The position numbers were made by a program, and so were the translations under genes. Under the pieces are notes generated by a model. It did not search any database. It saw nothing but the letters and a program-made list of their open reading frames with translations, and had not been told where the DNA came from. A DNA stretch of 64,000 nt from the NCBI GenBank assembly GCA_014284505.1, contig JAAFYY010000001.1:3844001-3908000 (forward strand), in the 5' to 3' direction. Each line of letters begins with the position of its first letter. Position 1 is the first letter of the stretch. Shown piece after piece: positions 23,019-32,826 of this stretch. This stretch comes from Streptacidiphilus sp. 4-A2. Its GTDB lineage: Bacteria > Actinomycetota > Actinomycetes > Streptomycetales > Streptomycetaceae.

Positions 23019-23326
23019 ACGGTGCCACCATGCCTTCCAGTTCAGTGCGGCTGTCGATGCATCTGCCCCACCGGTACGACTGTGCGCTTACCTGACACAT
23101 GCACCGTACCCAGTGGTTCGCCCCATTCAGTCCTGATTTGGACGCTCCCAGCCAAGGATCCACCCCTATGGCCGGAAAACGACCGCGACACCCCCGTCCC
23201 GAAGGTGTGAGCGACCGGCCCCGCGGACAGACTCCCTGGTTCGGCACCTGGGCCGGACACGCCGTCAGTGGGGTGGCATCGAAGACCCGTTCGATCAGCC
23301 CGGGCCTGTCCCCTAGGCTGACCCCC
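23019..23326. other. divergent region between the deacetylase and a hypothetical gene
   Basis: 308 bases. The right end carries a TTCGAT/TAGGCT promoter directly before the hypothetical gene. The open frame upstream of that gene (starting at 23099) is Pro/Arg-rich and poorly coding, so I treat it as non-coding. No other structure stands out. Confidence 0.5.
23290..23319 (+). promoter_or_regulatory. promoter, probably giving a leaderless transcript
   Basis: TTCGAT (23290-23295) and TAGGCT (23314-23319) are 18 bases apart. The ATG at 23327 follows the -10 by seven bases and there is no ribosome binding site between, the pattern of a leaderless mRNA. Confidence 0.45.
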
Positions 23327-23968
23327 ATGACCGACTGGGGGACCGTCTCCGCCCTGGCCACCGCCGGGGGCACGCTGGTGCTCGCCGCCGCCTCGTTCGC
23401 CTCGATCCGCTCGGCCGACCGGGCCGCGCTGTCCGCCGAGCGCGCGCTCCAGGCGTCGCTGCGGCCGCTGCTGATCGCCTCCCGGCTGGAGGCGCCGGAG
23501 CAGAAGGTGATGTGGCTGGACGGCCACTGGACCAGGCTGGGCGGCAGCACGGGCTATGTGCACCAGGCCGAGGACGGCGAGATCTACCTGGCGATGTCGA
23601 TCCGCAACGCCGGACCGGGGCTGGGCGTGATCCACGGCTGGCGGATCGAGGAGGTCCAGCTGAACGCCGGGGCCGTCCGGCCGGCCGCGGACTCCTTCCA
23701 CCGCCAGGGCCGCGACCTCTACATAGCGCCCGGCGACACCGGCTTCTGGCATGCCGCGGTCCGCACCGACGAGCACCCGGACCGGGAGACGCTGGCCCGG
23801 CTGATCAAGAACCGCGACCGGATCACGGTCGACCTGCTCTTCGGCGACTGCGAGGGCGGGCAGCGCACCATCAGCCGCTTCTCGCTCCAGCCGCGCGGCC
23901 AGGACCAGGCGCACTGGTTCTGCCAGTCCGCGCGGCACTGGAACGTCGACCGCCCCGACCCGCGCTGA
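23327..23968 (+). CDS. hypothetical protein with N-terminal membrane anchor
   Basis: 213 residues. The first 30 form a single hydrophobic helix (VSALATAGGTLVLAAASFASI) typical of a signal anchor. A short heptad-like stretch (RSADRAALSAERALQASLRPLLIA) follows, then a soluble domain that looks beta-rich (EIYLAMSIRNAGPGLGVIHGWRIEEV, RITVDLLFGDCEGGQRTISRFSL). The arrangement resembles streptomycete proteins with an N-terminal anchor and an Ig-like domain (IRNAGPGLGVI). I recognise no catalytic motif. It is intact and its start is fixed by the -10 seven bases upstream. Confidence 0.7.
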   Translation: MTDWGTVSALATAGGTLVLAAASFASIRSADRAALSAERALQASLRPLLIASRLEAPEQKVMWLDGHWTRLGGSTGYVHQAEDGEIYLAMSIRNAGPGLGVIHGWRIEEVQLNAGAVRPAADSFHRQGRDLYIAPGDTGFWHAAVRTDEHPDRETLARLIKNRDRITVDLLFGDCEGGQRTISRFSLQPRGQDQAHWFCQSARHWNVDRPDPR

Positions 23969-23996
23969 ACCCGGGCCGGGCACCCGGGCTCAAGGT

Positions 23997-24044
23997 CGGC
24001 CGTGGACCCGGGCTTCAGGCCGGGCCGTGGACCCGGCTCAGGCC
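23997..24044. repeat. imperfect tandem repeat at a convergent gene end
   Basis: Two copies of a GGCCGTGGACCCGGGCTTCA-like unit, the second missing one G, lie just before and across the end of the toxin gene. The sequence is GC-rich and could fold, but I see no clean stem. Confidence 0.4.
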
Positions 24045-24418
24045 AGGTCGGTGAGCTTGCGCAGCGCCTGGGCGGTGGCGAAGACGTCCGCCCGGCGCTC
24101 CTTGGCGTGCTCCACCAGGTCGGCCAGCGCGAAGCTGTTCGGCAGCTGCTCCACCCCGGCCATCACCAGGTAGGAGCGGGTGAGCGTGGCCGCGTAGAAC
24201 TCGTTCATCGGGCTGTCCAGCGGCGGGCACACCGCCAGCGTGTGCAGCAGCGCCGCCGCCCGCCAGCAGATGTCCCGCGGCTCCTCGTCGGCCACCAGCA
24301 CCACATCGCTGGCATGCCGGGCTATCGCCGCGCTGATCCCCGACGGGTCCCACACCGTGGGGTCGGACGGAAGGTGGTGCGCGAGCACGTTCCAGGCCCA
24401 GGCCTCGTCCGCCTTCAC
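24038..24418 (-). CDS. Fic/Doc-like toxin component of a toxin-antitoxin pair
   Basis: 126 residues beginning with a GTG at 24418 that overlaps the antitoxin stop as GTGA. The all-helical sequence (ISAAIARHASDVVLVADEEP, RAAALLHTLAVCPPLDSPMNEFYAATLTRSYLVMAG) resembles streptomycete proteins annotated as Fic-family toxin components. The classical Fic motif (HxFx[DE]GN) is absent, so AMPylation or phosphorylation is not assured. Order antitoxin-toxin with a 4-base overlap and matching small sizes support the pairing. Function as a toxin is inferred from family and context only. Confidence 0.65.
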   Translation of the reverse strand: MKADEAWAWNVLAHHLPSDPTVWDPSGISAAIARHASDVVLVADEEPRDICWRAAALLHTLAVCPPLDSPMNEFYAATLTRSYLVMAGVEQLPNSFALADLVEHAKERRADVFATAQALRKLTDLA

Positions 24419-24633
24419 GCGCTCTTCTTCCCGAAGCGCTCCTGGAAGTAGGCCCAGTTCTCGGCCGTGTTGAACTCGGCGGCGGCGTCCAGGAACCGCT
24501 GCCGGTCGGCGTCGAGCTCCCGCTTGGCGACCGCGGTCACCAGCGCCGTGATCGTCGTCCCCTCGGCAGCGGCCCGCGCCGCCAAGCGGGCGTGGAACTC
24601 CTCGTCCACCCGGATCGTGATGTGCTTCGACAT
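24415..24633 (-). CDS. ribbon-helix-helix antitoxin
   Basis: 72-residue protein starting MSKHITIRVDEEFHARLAARAAAEGTTITALVTAVAKREL, a typical ribbon-helix-helix (Arc/CopG-type) N-terminus with the beta strand HITIRV. The C-terminus (AAAEFNTAENWAYFQERFGKKSA) would wrap the toxin. ATG 24633 is the first in-frame Met that begins the domain. It is expected to neutralise the downstream protein and to repress their shared promoter. Confidence 0.75.
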   Translation of the reverse strand: MSKHITIRVDEEFHARLAARAAAEGTTITALVTAVAKRELDADRQRFLDAAAEFNTAENWAYFQERFGKKSA

Positions 24634-24701
24634 GCCGTCAGCGTACAGCTCGGCCGCTGTACGCGGGAGCGCTTCGGCCGGAGCGGTCCGCGGCCCGGCG
24701 C

Positions 24702-25475
24702 TCAGCGGTTGTCCAGCCGGCGACCGGCCCGGGCCGACACGCCCACCAGCGCGCCCAGCGGGACCTTGCGGGTGAGCGCGACCATCGCCTTGTAGCGCAG
24801 GGCCGGGACACTCACCGAGCGGCCGCGGGCCAGGTCCCGCAGCGCCTCGTCGACGACCTGCTCGGAGTCCAGCCACATCCAGCCGCGCAGCGCGGACATG
24901 TCGATCCCGCCGCGCCCGTGGAACTCGGTGCGGGTGAAGCCGGGGCACAGCGCGAGCACCCGCACCCCGGTACCGGCCAGGTCGCGGGCCAGGCTCTGGC
25001 TGAAACCGACCACCCAGGCCTTGCTGGCGCCATAGGTGCCGCGCGGCAGGAAGGCCGCGACCGAGGCGACATTGACCACATAGCCGCGCCCGCGCTCGCG
25101 CATGCCCGCGATCGCGGCACGGGTGAGCCGCAGCACCGCCTCCACATGGACCTTGACCATGGTCAGCTCGTCGGCCAGCGGCGCGGTCCCGAAGCGGTCC
25201 CTGATCCCGAAGCCGGCATTGTTGACCAGCAGGTCCACCGGGCGGTCCGGATCGCTCAGCCGGGCCTCGACCGCGGCGATGCCGTCCTCCGAAGCCAGGT
25301 CGGCGACCAGTACCTCGACCGCGGTGCCGTGGTGCGCGGTCAGCTCCGCGGCGGCCGCCTCCAGCCGGTCCCGGTCGCGGGCCACCAGCACCAGGCTGAG
25401 GCCGTCGGCGGCGAGGCGGCGGGCGAAGGCCGCGCCGATACCGGCGCTGGCGCCGGTGACGAGTGCAGTGGGCAT
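24702..25475 (-). CDS. short-chain dehydrogenase/reductase
   Basis: Intact classical SDR of about 257 residues. Visible are the cofactor motif TGASAGIG at the N-terminus, ARDRDRL (NADP preference by the Arg after the second strand), DLAS, NNAGFG, the catalytic Ser in NVASVAAFL, and the YGASK pair (Tyr and Lys). CPGFTRTEFH follows as in many oxidoreductases acting on lipids or ketones. ATG 25475 is preferred over the GTG at 25484: TAGGGT lies seven bases before the ATG, as in a leaderless promoter, or AGGG can serve as binding site. Substrate unknown. Confidence 0.85.
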   Translation of the reverse strand: MPTALVTGASAGIGAAFARRLAADGLSLVLVARDRDRLEAAAAELTAHHGTAVEVLVADLASEDGIAAVEARLSDPDRPVDLLVNNAGFGIRDRFGTAPLADELTMVKVHVEAVLRLTRAAIAGMRERGRGYVVNVASVAAFLPRGTYGASKAWVVGFSQSLARDLAGTGVRVLALCPGFTRTEFHGRGGIDMSALRGWMWLDSEQVVDEALRDLARGRSVSVPALRYKAMVALTRKVPLGALVGVSARAGRRLDNR

Positions 25476-25493
25476 ACCCGGCACCCTAGCGAA

Positions 25494-26138
25494 CTAGCCG
25501 CCGTAGCGGGCCCGGTACCAGTCATCCAGCGGCTGCCAGCGCTCGACCCGGTCCAGGTCCCAGTTGGACCAGTCCGCCGGATCGCCGTCCAGGGCGTCGG
25601 CCAGGTAGTCCAGGTGCAGGTGCCAGCCCGCCAGCCGGCTCGCGAGGTCCTCCACCGGGGCGGGCAGGGTCACCTCCAGCGCCAGCGCCGTGCCGCCGCC
25701 CTCGTCCTGGAGCTCGAAGCGGATCCGGCCGTGCGCGTCGGTGTCGTACTCGACCAGGGTGGGCGGGTCGTACCGGCTCACCGTGCCGGCCGCCCGCCCG
25801 TCGGTGTTCAGCCAGCGCAGCGCCACCGCCCCGCCCTCGGCCGGCTCCAGGGTGTCGGCCGCCGCCAGCCACTGGGCCAGCAGCTCCGGCCGGACCAGGT
25901 ACGGCCACACCGCCGCCACCGGCTGGTCCAGATGGCGCCGGAAGCACAGGGTGCGGTGCCGCTCGTCCCGGGTCTGCACGATGCCGTCGAAGTCGATGTC
26001 GAAGTCGATGTCGATCCCGGGGACCGGCTCCGGCTCGGAGCCCCGCGCACGCTGCGGATCGGGCTGCGGATCCGGCTGCGCACCGGGCTGGGAGCCGGAC
26101 GGGGAGTCGGGCTCGCGGTCGGGCTGCGGGTCGGTCAC
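25494..26138 (-). CDS. SRPBCC/AHA1-like domain protein
   Basis: 214 residues. The first 45 are a disordered tract of DPQPDREPDSPSGSQPGAQP-type Pro/Gln/Asp repeats. The START/AHA1-like domain follows: RTLCFRRHLDQPVAAVWPYLVRPELLAQWLAAADTLEPAEGG, FELQDEGGGTALALEVTLP and GWHLHLDYLADALDG. The fold binds hydrophobic ligands or acts as an Hsp90 co-chaperone in eukaryotes; the role here is unknown. GTG 26138 has AGGGAG six bases before it. It lies 18 bases upstream of the SDR start and may be co-transcribed. Confidence 0.75.
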   Translation of the reverse strand: MTDPQPDREPDSPSGSQPGAQPDPQPDPQRARGSEPEPVPGIDIDFDIDFDGIVQTRDERHRTLCFRRHLDQPVAAVWPYLVRPELLAQWLAAADTLEPAEGGAVALRWLNTDGRAAGTVSRYDPPTLVEYDTDAHGRIRFELQDEGGGTALALEVTLPAPVEDLASRLAGWHLHLDYLADALDGDPADWSNWDLDRVERWQPLDDWYRARYGG

Positions 26139-26323
26139 GTGCGGCTCCCTGCGGCGCGGTCGGACGTCACGGCATGCTGCGCGGCCGGGCTCCGGCCGTG
26201 TTTTCCGATGGTCACACGGGCAGCGGCCCCCTGCACGCCGGTCAGCGCAGGGGGATGACGTCCCCTCAGATCCACCGGTGGAACCCGCCGGGAAACGCCG
26301 CGGGCCCGGCCCGGAAACGCTGA

Positions 26324-26359
26324 AGGCCCGGTATCTCCCCGAGGGGACATACCGGGCCT
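26324..26359. terminator. terminator of the nusB end of the housekeeping operon
   Basis: AGGCCCGGTAT (26324-26334) pairs with ATACCGGGCCT (26349-26359), and inside it TCCCC pairs with GGGGA. The result is a 16-pair hairpin with one C/C mismatch and a two-base loop. It lies 13 bases beyond the nusB stop. No T-run follows on either strand. Confidence 0.8.
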
Positions 26360-26372
26360 GCGCCCCGCCGCT

Positions 26373-26813
26373 TCAGCCGCGCGTGGCGCGCAGCGTGGGC
26401 TTCAGTTCCTTCAGCCGGGCCAGCAGCCCGTTGACGAACGCCGGTGACTCGTCCGTGGAGAACTCCTTGGCGATCTCCACAGCCTCGTCCAGGACGACCG
26501 CGTCCGGGACGCCGTCCTCCCAGATCAGCTCGTACGCGCCCAGACGCAGCACATTGCGGTCCACGATCGGCATCCGGTCGAGGGTCCAGCCGACGGCGTA
26601 GGTCGAGATCAGGTCGTCGATCCGCGCCGCGTACTCGCTGTACCCCTCCACCAGCTCCATGGTGTACTCGCTGACCTGCGGTGTGCCCTCGTCCGGGGTG
26701 CGGGCCCGGCGCACCCAGTCAGCCAGTACCGACGTCGGGGCGACACCTCGGTGGTCCGCCTCGAAGAGGATCTGGAAGGCGCGGGTGCGGGCCTTGTTGC
26801 GAGCGGTCGACAC
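26373..26813 (-). CDS. nusB: transcription antitermination factor NusB
   Basis: 146 residues, usual length, all-helical. It shows STARNKARTRAFQILFEADHRG, the central YAVGWTLDRMPIVDRNVLRLGAYELIWED with the conserved DRNVLRLG, and PDAVVLDEAVEIAKEFSTDESPAFVNGLLARL. NusB with S10 (NusE) binds boxA RNA and prevents premature termination in rRNA operons. GTG 26813 lies two bases past the efp stop, so the two are translationally linked. The last gene of its transcription unit. Confidence 0.95.
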   Translation of the reverse strand: MSTARNKARTRAFQILFEADHRGVAPTSVLADWVRRARTPDEGTPQVSEYTMELVEGYSEYAARIDDLISTYAVGWTLDRMPIVDRNVLRLGAYELIWEDGVPDAVVLDEAVEIAKEFSTDESPAFVNGLLARLKELKPTLRATRG

Positions 26814-26815
26814 GG

Positions 26816-27383
26816 TTAGGAGTTCACCCGGCCGAGGTAGTCGCCGGTGCGGGTGTCGACCTTGATCTTCTCACCGGTGGTGATGAACAGCGGGACGCCG
26901 ATCTCGTGACCGGTCTCCAGGGTGGCGGGCTTGGAGCCGCCGGTGGAGCGGTCGCCCTGGACGCCGGGCTCGGTGTGCTGAATGACCAGCTCGACCGAGG
27001 CGGGCAGCTCCACGTAAAGCGCCTCGCCCTCGTACATGGCGACCGTGGCCTCGAAGCCCTCGAGCAGGAAGTTGGCAGCGTCGCCGACCACCGGGCGGGA
27101 GATGAAGATCTGGTCGTAGGTGTCCATGTCCATGAACACGAAGTTCTCGCCGTCCCATGTACGAGAACTGCATGCTGCGCTTGTCGACGCTGGCCGTCTC
27201 GACCTTGACGCCGGCGTTGAAGGTCTTGTCGACCACCTTGCCGGAGAGCACGTTCTTCAGCTTGGTGCGCACGAAGGCCGGGCCCTTGCCGGGCTTGACG
27301 TGCTGGAACTCGACGACGGTCCACAGCTGGCCGTTGTCGAGCTTGAGCACCATGCCGTTCTTGAGGTCGTTGGTAGAAGCCAC
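26816..27383 (-). CDS. efp: elongation factor P (one frameshift)
   Basis: Ribosome-binding factor that relieves stalling at proline stretches, relevant in a proteome this rich in Pro. Domain I is [44 protein letters not shown], with the loop KPGKG that reaches the peptidyl centre. The C-terminal OB domains end [14 protein letters not shown]. Near 27155 the expected SYMDGEN reads ATGGGACGGC with one G too many, which breaks the frame; removing that base restores 188 residues. GTG 27383 has AGGAG twelve bases upstream. Confidence 0.93.
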
Positions 27384-27454
27384 GTTCGCACTAACTCCTG
27401 CATATCGCTGTCAAGGAACCAAGATGCGGTGTCCGCGGACCCCGGGAGCCGGGA

Positions 27455-28512
27455 TCACAGGGCGAGGAGCTCCTTGGTCGTGATGGTGAGCAGCTCGGGG
27501 CCGCCGTCCTGGGACGGACGCACCACGAGTGTGTCCTCGATCCGGACCCCGCCGCGACCCGGGAGACGGACTCCCACGGCGACGGTTACCGGCACACGGT
27601 TGTCCAGCTTACCCAACTCCTGGGGTCCGAGGCGCGGAGCCTCGGCGGTCTCCAGTCCGATCCCGTGTCCGGTGACCTCGCCGACCTGCCCGGCGGCATC
27701 CAGTACCCGCCGTGCCGCGCGCTCCGCGGCGTCCGGGAGGCGTCCGCGACCAGGCTCTCCCGGGCGGCACGCTGGGCCTCGAAGACCTGTCCGTGCAGCT
27801 CGATCTGCCAGTCCGCGGGCGCGAGGCCGACCATGAAGGTCCTGGTCGCGGTCGTGCGGTAGCCGCGGTAGCGGGCGCCGATGGCGACCGTGACAAAGTC
27901 GCCGTCCTCGACCCGGCGGTCGCCGGAGGTGTGCCCGGCCAGCCCGGAGTGCTCGCCCGCGCCGACCCGGACCGGGTAGGCCGCGCCGTCCGCGCCGTGG
28001 TCCACCATCCGCCGCTCCAGCTCCATCGCCAGATGCCGCTCGGTACGGCCGACCAGGATCGACTCCAGCAGCTCCCCCAGCGCCTGGTCGGCGATCTCGG
28101 CGGCCACCCGCAGGCAGGCGATCTCCTGTTCGTCCTTGACCATCCGCAGCTGCTCCACCGCGCCGCCCAGGTCGGCCAGCCGGGCGCCGCTCGCGGCGGC
28201 CACCTCCCGGTAGCGGGCGACGGTCAGGTCGTGCTCCTCGAAGCCGAGGACGGACGCCGGGCAGTCCGCCGCCAGCAGCGGCGCCGGATCGGTGCCGGGC
28301 GGGACGGCCAGCACGGTGACGTCCTCCGGCAGCGGGCAGTCCGCGGCCACCGCCACCCGTACCCCGTCCCGGGTGAGCAGCAGCGCCCGGGCCCCGTCCG
28401 CGCCGGTCAGCCATTGGACGTTGACCGGCCTGGTGACCAGCACCGCCTCGATCCCGGCCGCGAGCGCGCCGGCCCGCAGCCGCTCACGTCGTTCCGTGTG
28501 CACTTCGGCCAT
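27455..28512 (-). CDS. M24 metallopeptidase (aminopeptidase P/Xaa-Pro dipeptidase) homologue with most metal ligands lost (one frameshift)
   Basis: About 352 residues with the creatinase-type N-terminal domain and the pita-bread fold (HLAMELERRMVDHGADGAAYPVRVGAGEHSGLAGH). Of the five metal ligands expected, the first Asp is Ala (about A210, in VAIGARYRGY) and the second is Thr (about T221, in TTATRTF). The His of TGHGIG is kept, the Glu of VEPG is Ala (VTVAVGV), and the last Glu is kept in GVRIEDT. A supporting His of the VHE motif is also missing. The fold therefore seems preserved without dinuclear metal binding. A frame change lies near 27735. It follows efp in conserved order; ATG 28512 starts MAEVHTERRERL. 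Confidence 0.85.
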
Positions 28513-28610
28513 GTGCCCGAGCCTAGGTTCGGACCGCCGCCACCGCCGCCCGGGCGGTCCGGACGGGAGCGGGGCCGCCACTGCCCGCCCGGGCAGGAGC
28601 GGGGCCGCCG

Positions 28611-29363
28611 CTACCGGCCGGGCGGGAGCCGGACGCCGGTGATCCGGGCCAGCACCTGGTCCAGGGCGGCCGCGGTGGCCGGGACGTCCAGCCGGGAGTT
28701 GTCGATGATCGGCAGCCCGGAGCCGTACCAGCCGGCCATCCGGCCGTGGATCAACGCCACCACCTCGTCGCTGAGCCTGCGGTTGCCGCTGCGCTCGGCA
28801 TTGCGGGCGAGCACCACGTCCAGCCCGGGCAGCAGCACCACCGGCAGCAGGCCGGGGCCCACATGGCGCTTCCAGCCGCCGAGCCCGATCGCCGGACGGT
28901 CCGGGAAGACCGCGTCGTCGATGACGCAGGAGATGCCGTTGGCGAGGTGGTTCCGGGCGGCGAAGCCGCAGGTCCGCCGGGCCAGCCGGTACTGGGCCTC
29001 GCACTGGTCGTTCCACCCGGCCTGCGGGTCGGCGAAGCCGGAGCGCACCCATTCGCGGACGTCGTCCAGGCTGATGTGGGCGGTCGGGGCGGCCCGGTGG
29101 TCGGCCCAGTAACGCGCCACCGAGGTCTTGCCGGCCCCCGCCGGTCCGATCAGCAGCACCGCCACCGGGCCGGGCCCGGCCGCACCCGGAGCGGGCAGCA
29201 GGAACTGCCCGGTGGCCGCCGGCGGCGCCAGGCGGTGCGGCTCCGGCGGGGCGGCCTGGGGCTGCCCCGCGGCGGACTCGGGCACCGCCCGCAGCCGCAG
29301 GGTGGCCCGGGGTGGCCCGCCGGACGCCGCCGGCAGGCTGGCCGGGTACTGGCTCCCGCTCAC
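28611..29363 (-). CDS. P-loop ATPase/kinase-like protein
   Basis: 250 residues. A Pro/Ala/Gln-rich N-terminal 65 residues precedes VAVLLIGPAGAGKTSVARYWAD (Walker A), then HISLDDVREWVRSGFADPQAGWN, CVIDDAVFPDRPA, PVVLLPGLDVVLARNAERSGNRRL and DEVVALIHGRMAGW. The pattern is that of small zeta/AAA_33-type phosphotransferases that phosphorylate small molecules. The GTG at 29363 follows a GGGAGG run and is preferred over a start at 29408. It stands between the M24 homologue and aroQ, so it may belong to the same transcript, but nothing in it points to the shikimate pathway. Confidence 0.75.
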   Translation of the reverse strand: MSGSQYPASLPAASGGPPRATLRLRAVPESAAGQPQAAPPEPHRLAPPAATGQFLLPAPGAAGPGPVAVLLIGPAGAGKTSVARYWADHRAAPTAHISLDDVREWVRSGFADPQAGWNDQCEAQYRLARRTCGFAARNHLANGISCVIDDAVFPDRPAIGLGGWKRHVGPGLLPVVLLPGLDVVLARNAERSGNRRLSDEVVALIHGRMAGWYGSGLPIIDNSRLDVPATAAALDQVLARITGVRLPPGR

Positions 29364-29472
29364 CGCGCCCCCTCCCACCTGCAACCGTTGCCGTCCGGCT
29401 GACAGCACGACGATACCGCGCCGGGGCGCGGTACCGGCTCGGCCGGACGGCTCGGGCCTCCAGCCGCGGAAG

Positions 29473-31049
<1,577 letters not shown>

Positions 31050-31053
<4 letters not shown>

Positions 31054-31565
31054 GACTTCTCCAGCTCAAGTGCGTCGAGGACCGCCGCCGCCACCTGATC
31101 GGGCGTCAGTCCGTCGGTGGCCACCACCGCGCGGGCGACCTCGGTGTACAGCGGACGGCGCTGCTCCATCAGTTCCCGCCAGCGCGCACGGGGGTTGCCG
31201 ATCAGCAGCGGGCGCGGGGCGTCCAGGCCGACCCGCTTCACCGCCTCGTGCTGGCCGACCTCCAGAAACGCCACCCGGCGGCCGGCCAGCAGCTCCCGGG
31301 TGTCGTCGCGCAGCACCGCGCCGCCGCCGAGCGACAGCACCCCGGTGTGCTCGGCCAGCGCGGTGCGCACCGCCGCCGCCTCCAGCTCGCGGAAGTGCGG
31401 CTCGCCCTCGTCCACGAAGACGTCGGCGACGGGCTTGCCGGCCGAGGCGACGATGTCCGCGTCGGTGTCGCGGTAGCCCACGCCCAGCCGTTCGGCCAGC
31501 AGCGCGCCGACGGTCGACTTGCCCGAGCCGGGCGGCCCGACCAGCACCAGCACCGGCCCGCTCAT
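31050..31565 (-). CDS. aroK: shikimate kinase
   Basis: 171 residues, intact. Phosphorylates shikimate at O3. It has [19 protein letters not shown] (Walker A), [13 protein letters not shown] (shikimate Asp), [12 protein letters not shown] with the substrate Arg, LSLGGGAVL (Walker B region) and the lid RPLL. ATG 31565 overlaps the aroC stop and its own stop overlaps aroB, so three pathway enzymes should be made in linked amounts. Confidence 0.95.
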
Positions 31566-32749
31566 CGCACCACGAGGTGGTCGAGGTAGCCCTGCACATT
31601 GCGGCGGGTCTCGCTGACGTGGTCGCCGCCGAACTTCTCGGTGACCGCGTCGGCCAGCACCAGCGCCACCATCGCCTCGGCCACGATCCCGGCCGCGGGG
31701 ACCGCGCACACGTCCGAACGCTGGTGGTGCGCCTTGGCCGGCTCGCCGGTGCGGACGTCGATGGTCGCCAGCGCCCTGGGCACGGTCGCGATCGGCTTCA
31801 TCGCCGCGCGGACGCGCAGCACCTCGCCCGTCGACAGGCCGCCCTCGGTACCACCCGAACGGCCCGAAGCGCGACGCACCCCCGACTCACCCGGGATGAT
31901 CTCGTCATGCGCCTTCGACCCGGGCACCCGGGCCAGTTCGAAGCCGTCACCGACCTCAACCCCCTTGATCGCCTGGATCCCCATCAGCGCCGCGGCCAGG
32001 CGCGCGTCCAACCGCCGGTCCCAGTGCACATGCGAGCCGAGGCCCGGCGGCAGCCCGTAGGCCAGCACCTCCACCACTCCGCCGAGGGTGTCCCCGTCCT
32101 GGTGCGCCTGGTCGATCTCGGCCACCATCGCCGCGGCCGCGGTCTCGTTCAGGCAGCGCACCGGGTCCTGGTCCAGCCGCGCCTCGTCGGCGGGCACCGG
32201 CAGCGGGCCGCCGTCGGGGGCCCGCACCGTGCCCAGCTCGACCACGTGCGACACCAGCTCGATCCCGCAGGTCTCCTTGAGGTACGACCGCGCGACCACG
32301 CCCAGCGCGACCCGGGCCGCGGTCTCCCGCGCGCTCGCCCGCTCCAGGATCGGCCGTGCCTCGTCCAGCGAGTACTTCTGCATCCCGGCCAGGTCGGCGT
32401 GGCCGGGGCGGGGGCGGGTCAGCGCCTCGTTGCGGGCCAGGCCGGCCAGCACCTCCGGATCCACCGGGTCGGCCGACATCACCTGCTCCCACTTGGGCCA
32501 CTCGGTGTTGCCCACCATCACCGCGACCGGGCTGCCCAGGGTCAGGCCGTGCCGCACTCCGCCGAGAAAAGTGACCTGGTCCTGCTCGAACTTCATCCGG
32601 GCGCCGCGCCCGTAGCCCAACCGCCGACGCGCCAGCGCGTCGGCGACCGCCTCGGTGGTGACCGGCACCCCCGCCGGCAGTCCTTCGAGTGTGGCCACGA
32701 GTGCGGGGCCGTGCGACTCACCCGCGGTCAGCCAGCGCAAGGTACCCAA
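31562..32749 (-). CDS. aroC: chorismate synthase
   Basis: 395 residues, intact. FMN-dependent conversion of EPSP to chorismate. Signature segments are [21 protein letters not shown] at the N-terminus, [28 protein letters not shown], the Arg/His-rich FMN site, [18 protein letters not shown] and [28 protein letters not shown]. The start is a TTG at 32749 with GAGGAG seven bases before it. The missing pathway gene aroA is not in the window. Confidence 0.95.
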   Translation of the reverse strand: MGTLRWLTAGESHGPALVATLEGLPAGVPVTTEAVADALARRRLGYGRGARMKFEQDQVTFLGGVRHGLTLGSPVAVMVGNTEWPKWEQVMSADPVDPEVLAGLARNEALTRPRPGHADLAGMQKYSLDEARPILERASARETAARVALGVVARSYLKETCGIELVSHVVELGTVRAPDGGPLPVPADEARLDQDPVRCLNETAAAAMVAEIDQAHQDGDTLGGVVEVLAYGLPPGLGSHVHWDRRLDARLAAALMGIQAIKGVEVGDGFELARVPGSKAHDEIIPGESGVRRASGRSGGTEGGLSTGEVLRVRAAMKPIATVPRALATIDVRTGEPAKAHHQRSDVCAVPAAGIVAEAMVALVLADAVTEKFGGDHVSETRRNVQGYLDHLVVR

Positions 32750-32826
32750 CGGAGCTCCTCATCGATCCGGTCATACGTCGTCCCGATCTTCCCACGGCAC
32801 GACCCGGTCCAGAGAATCCGTCCAGG

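Noticed and set aside
23099-23326. N-terminal extension of the hypothetical protein
   Set aside because: Arg/Pro-rich, poorly coding, and the promoter -10 sits inside it; the ATG at 23327 is better supported.
24918-26258. Long plus-strand frame opposite the SDR and SRPBCC genes
   Set aside because: The minus-strand genes have full catalytic motifs; the plus-strand translation is His/Gln/Arg-rich noise.
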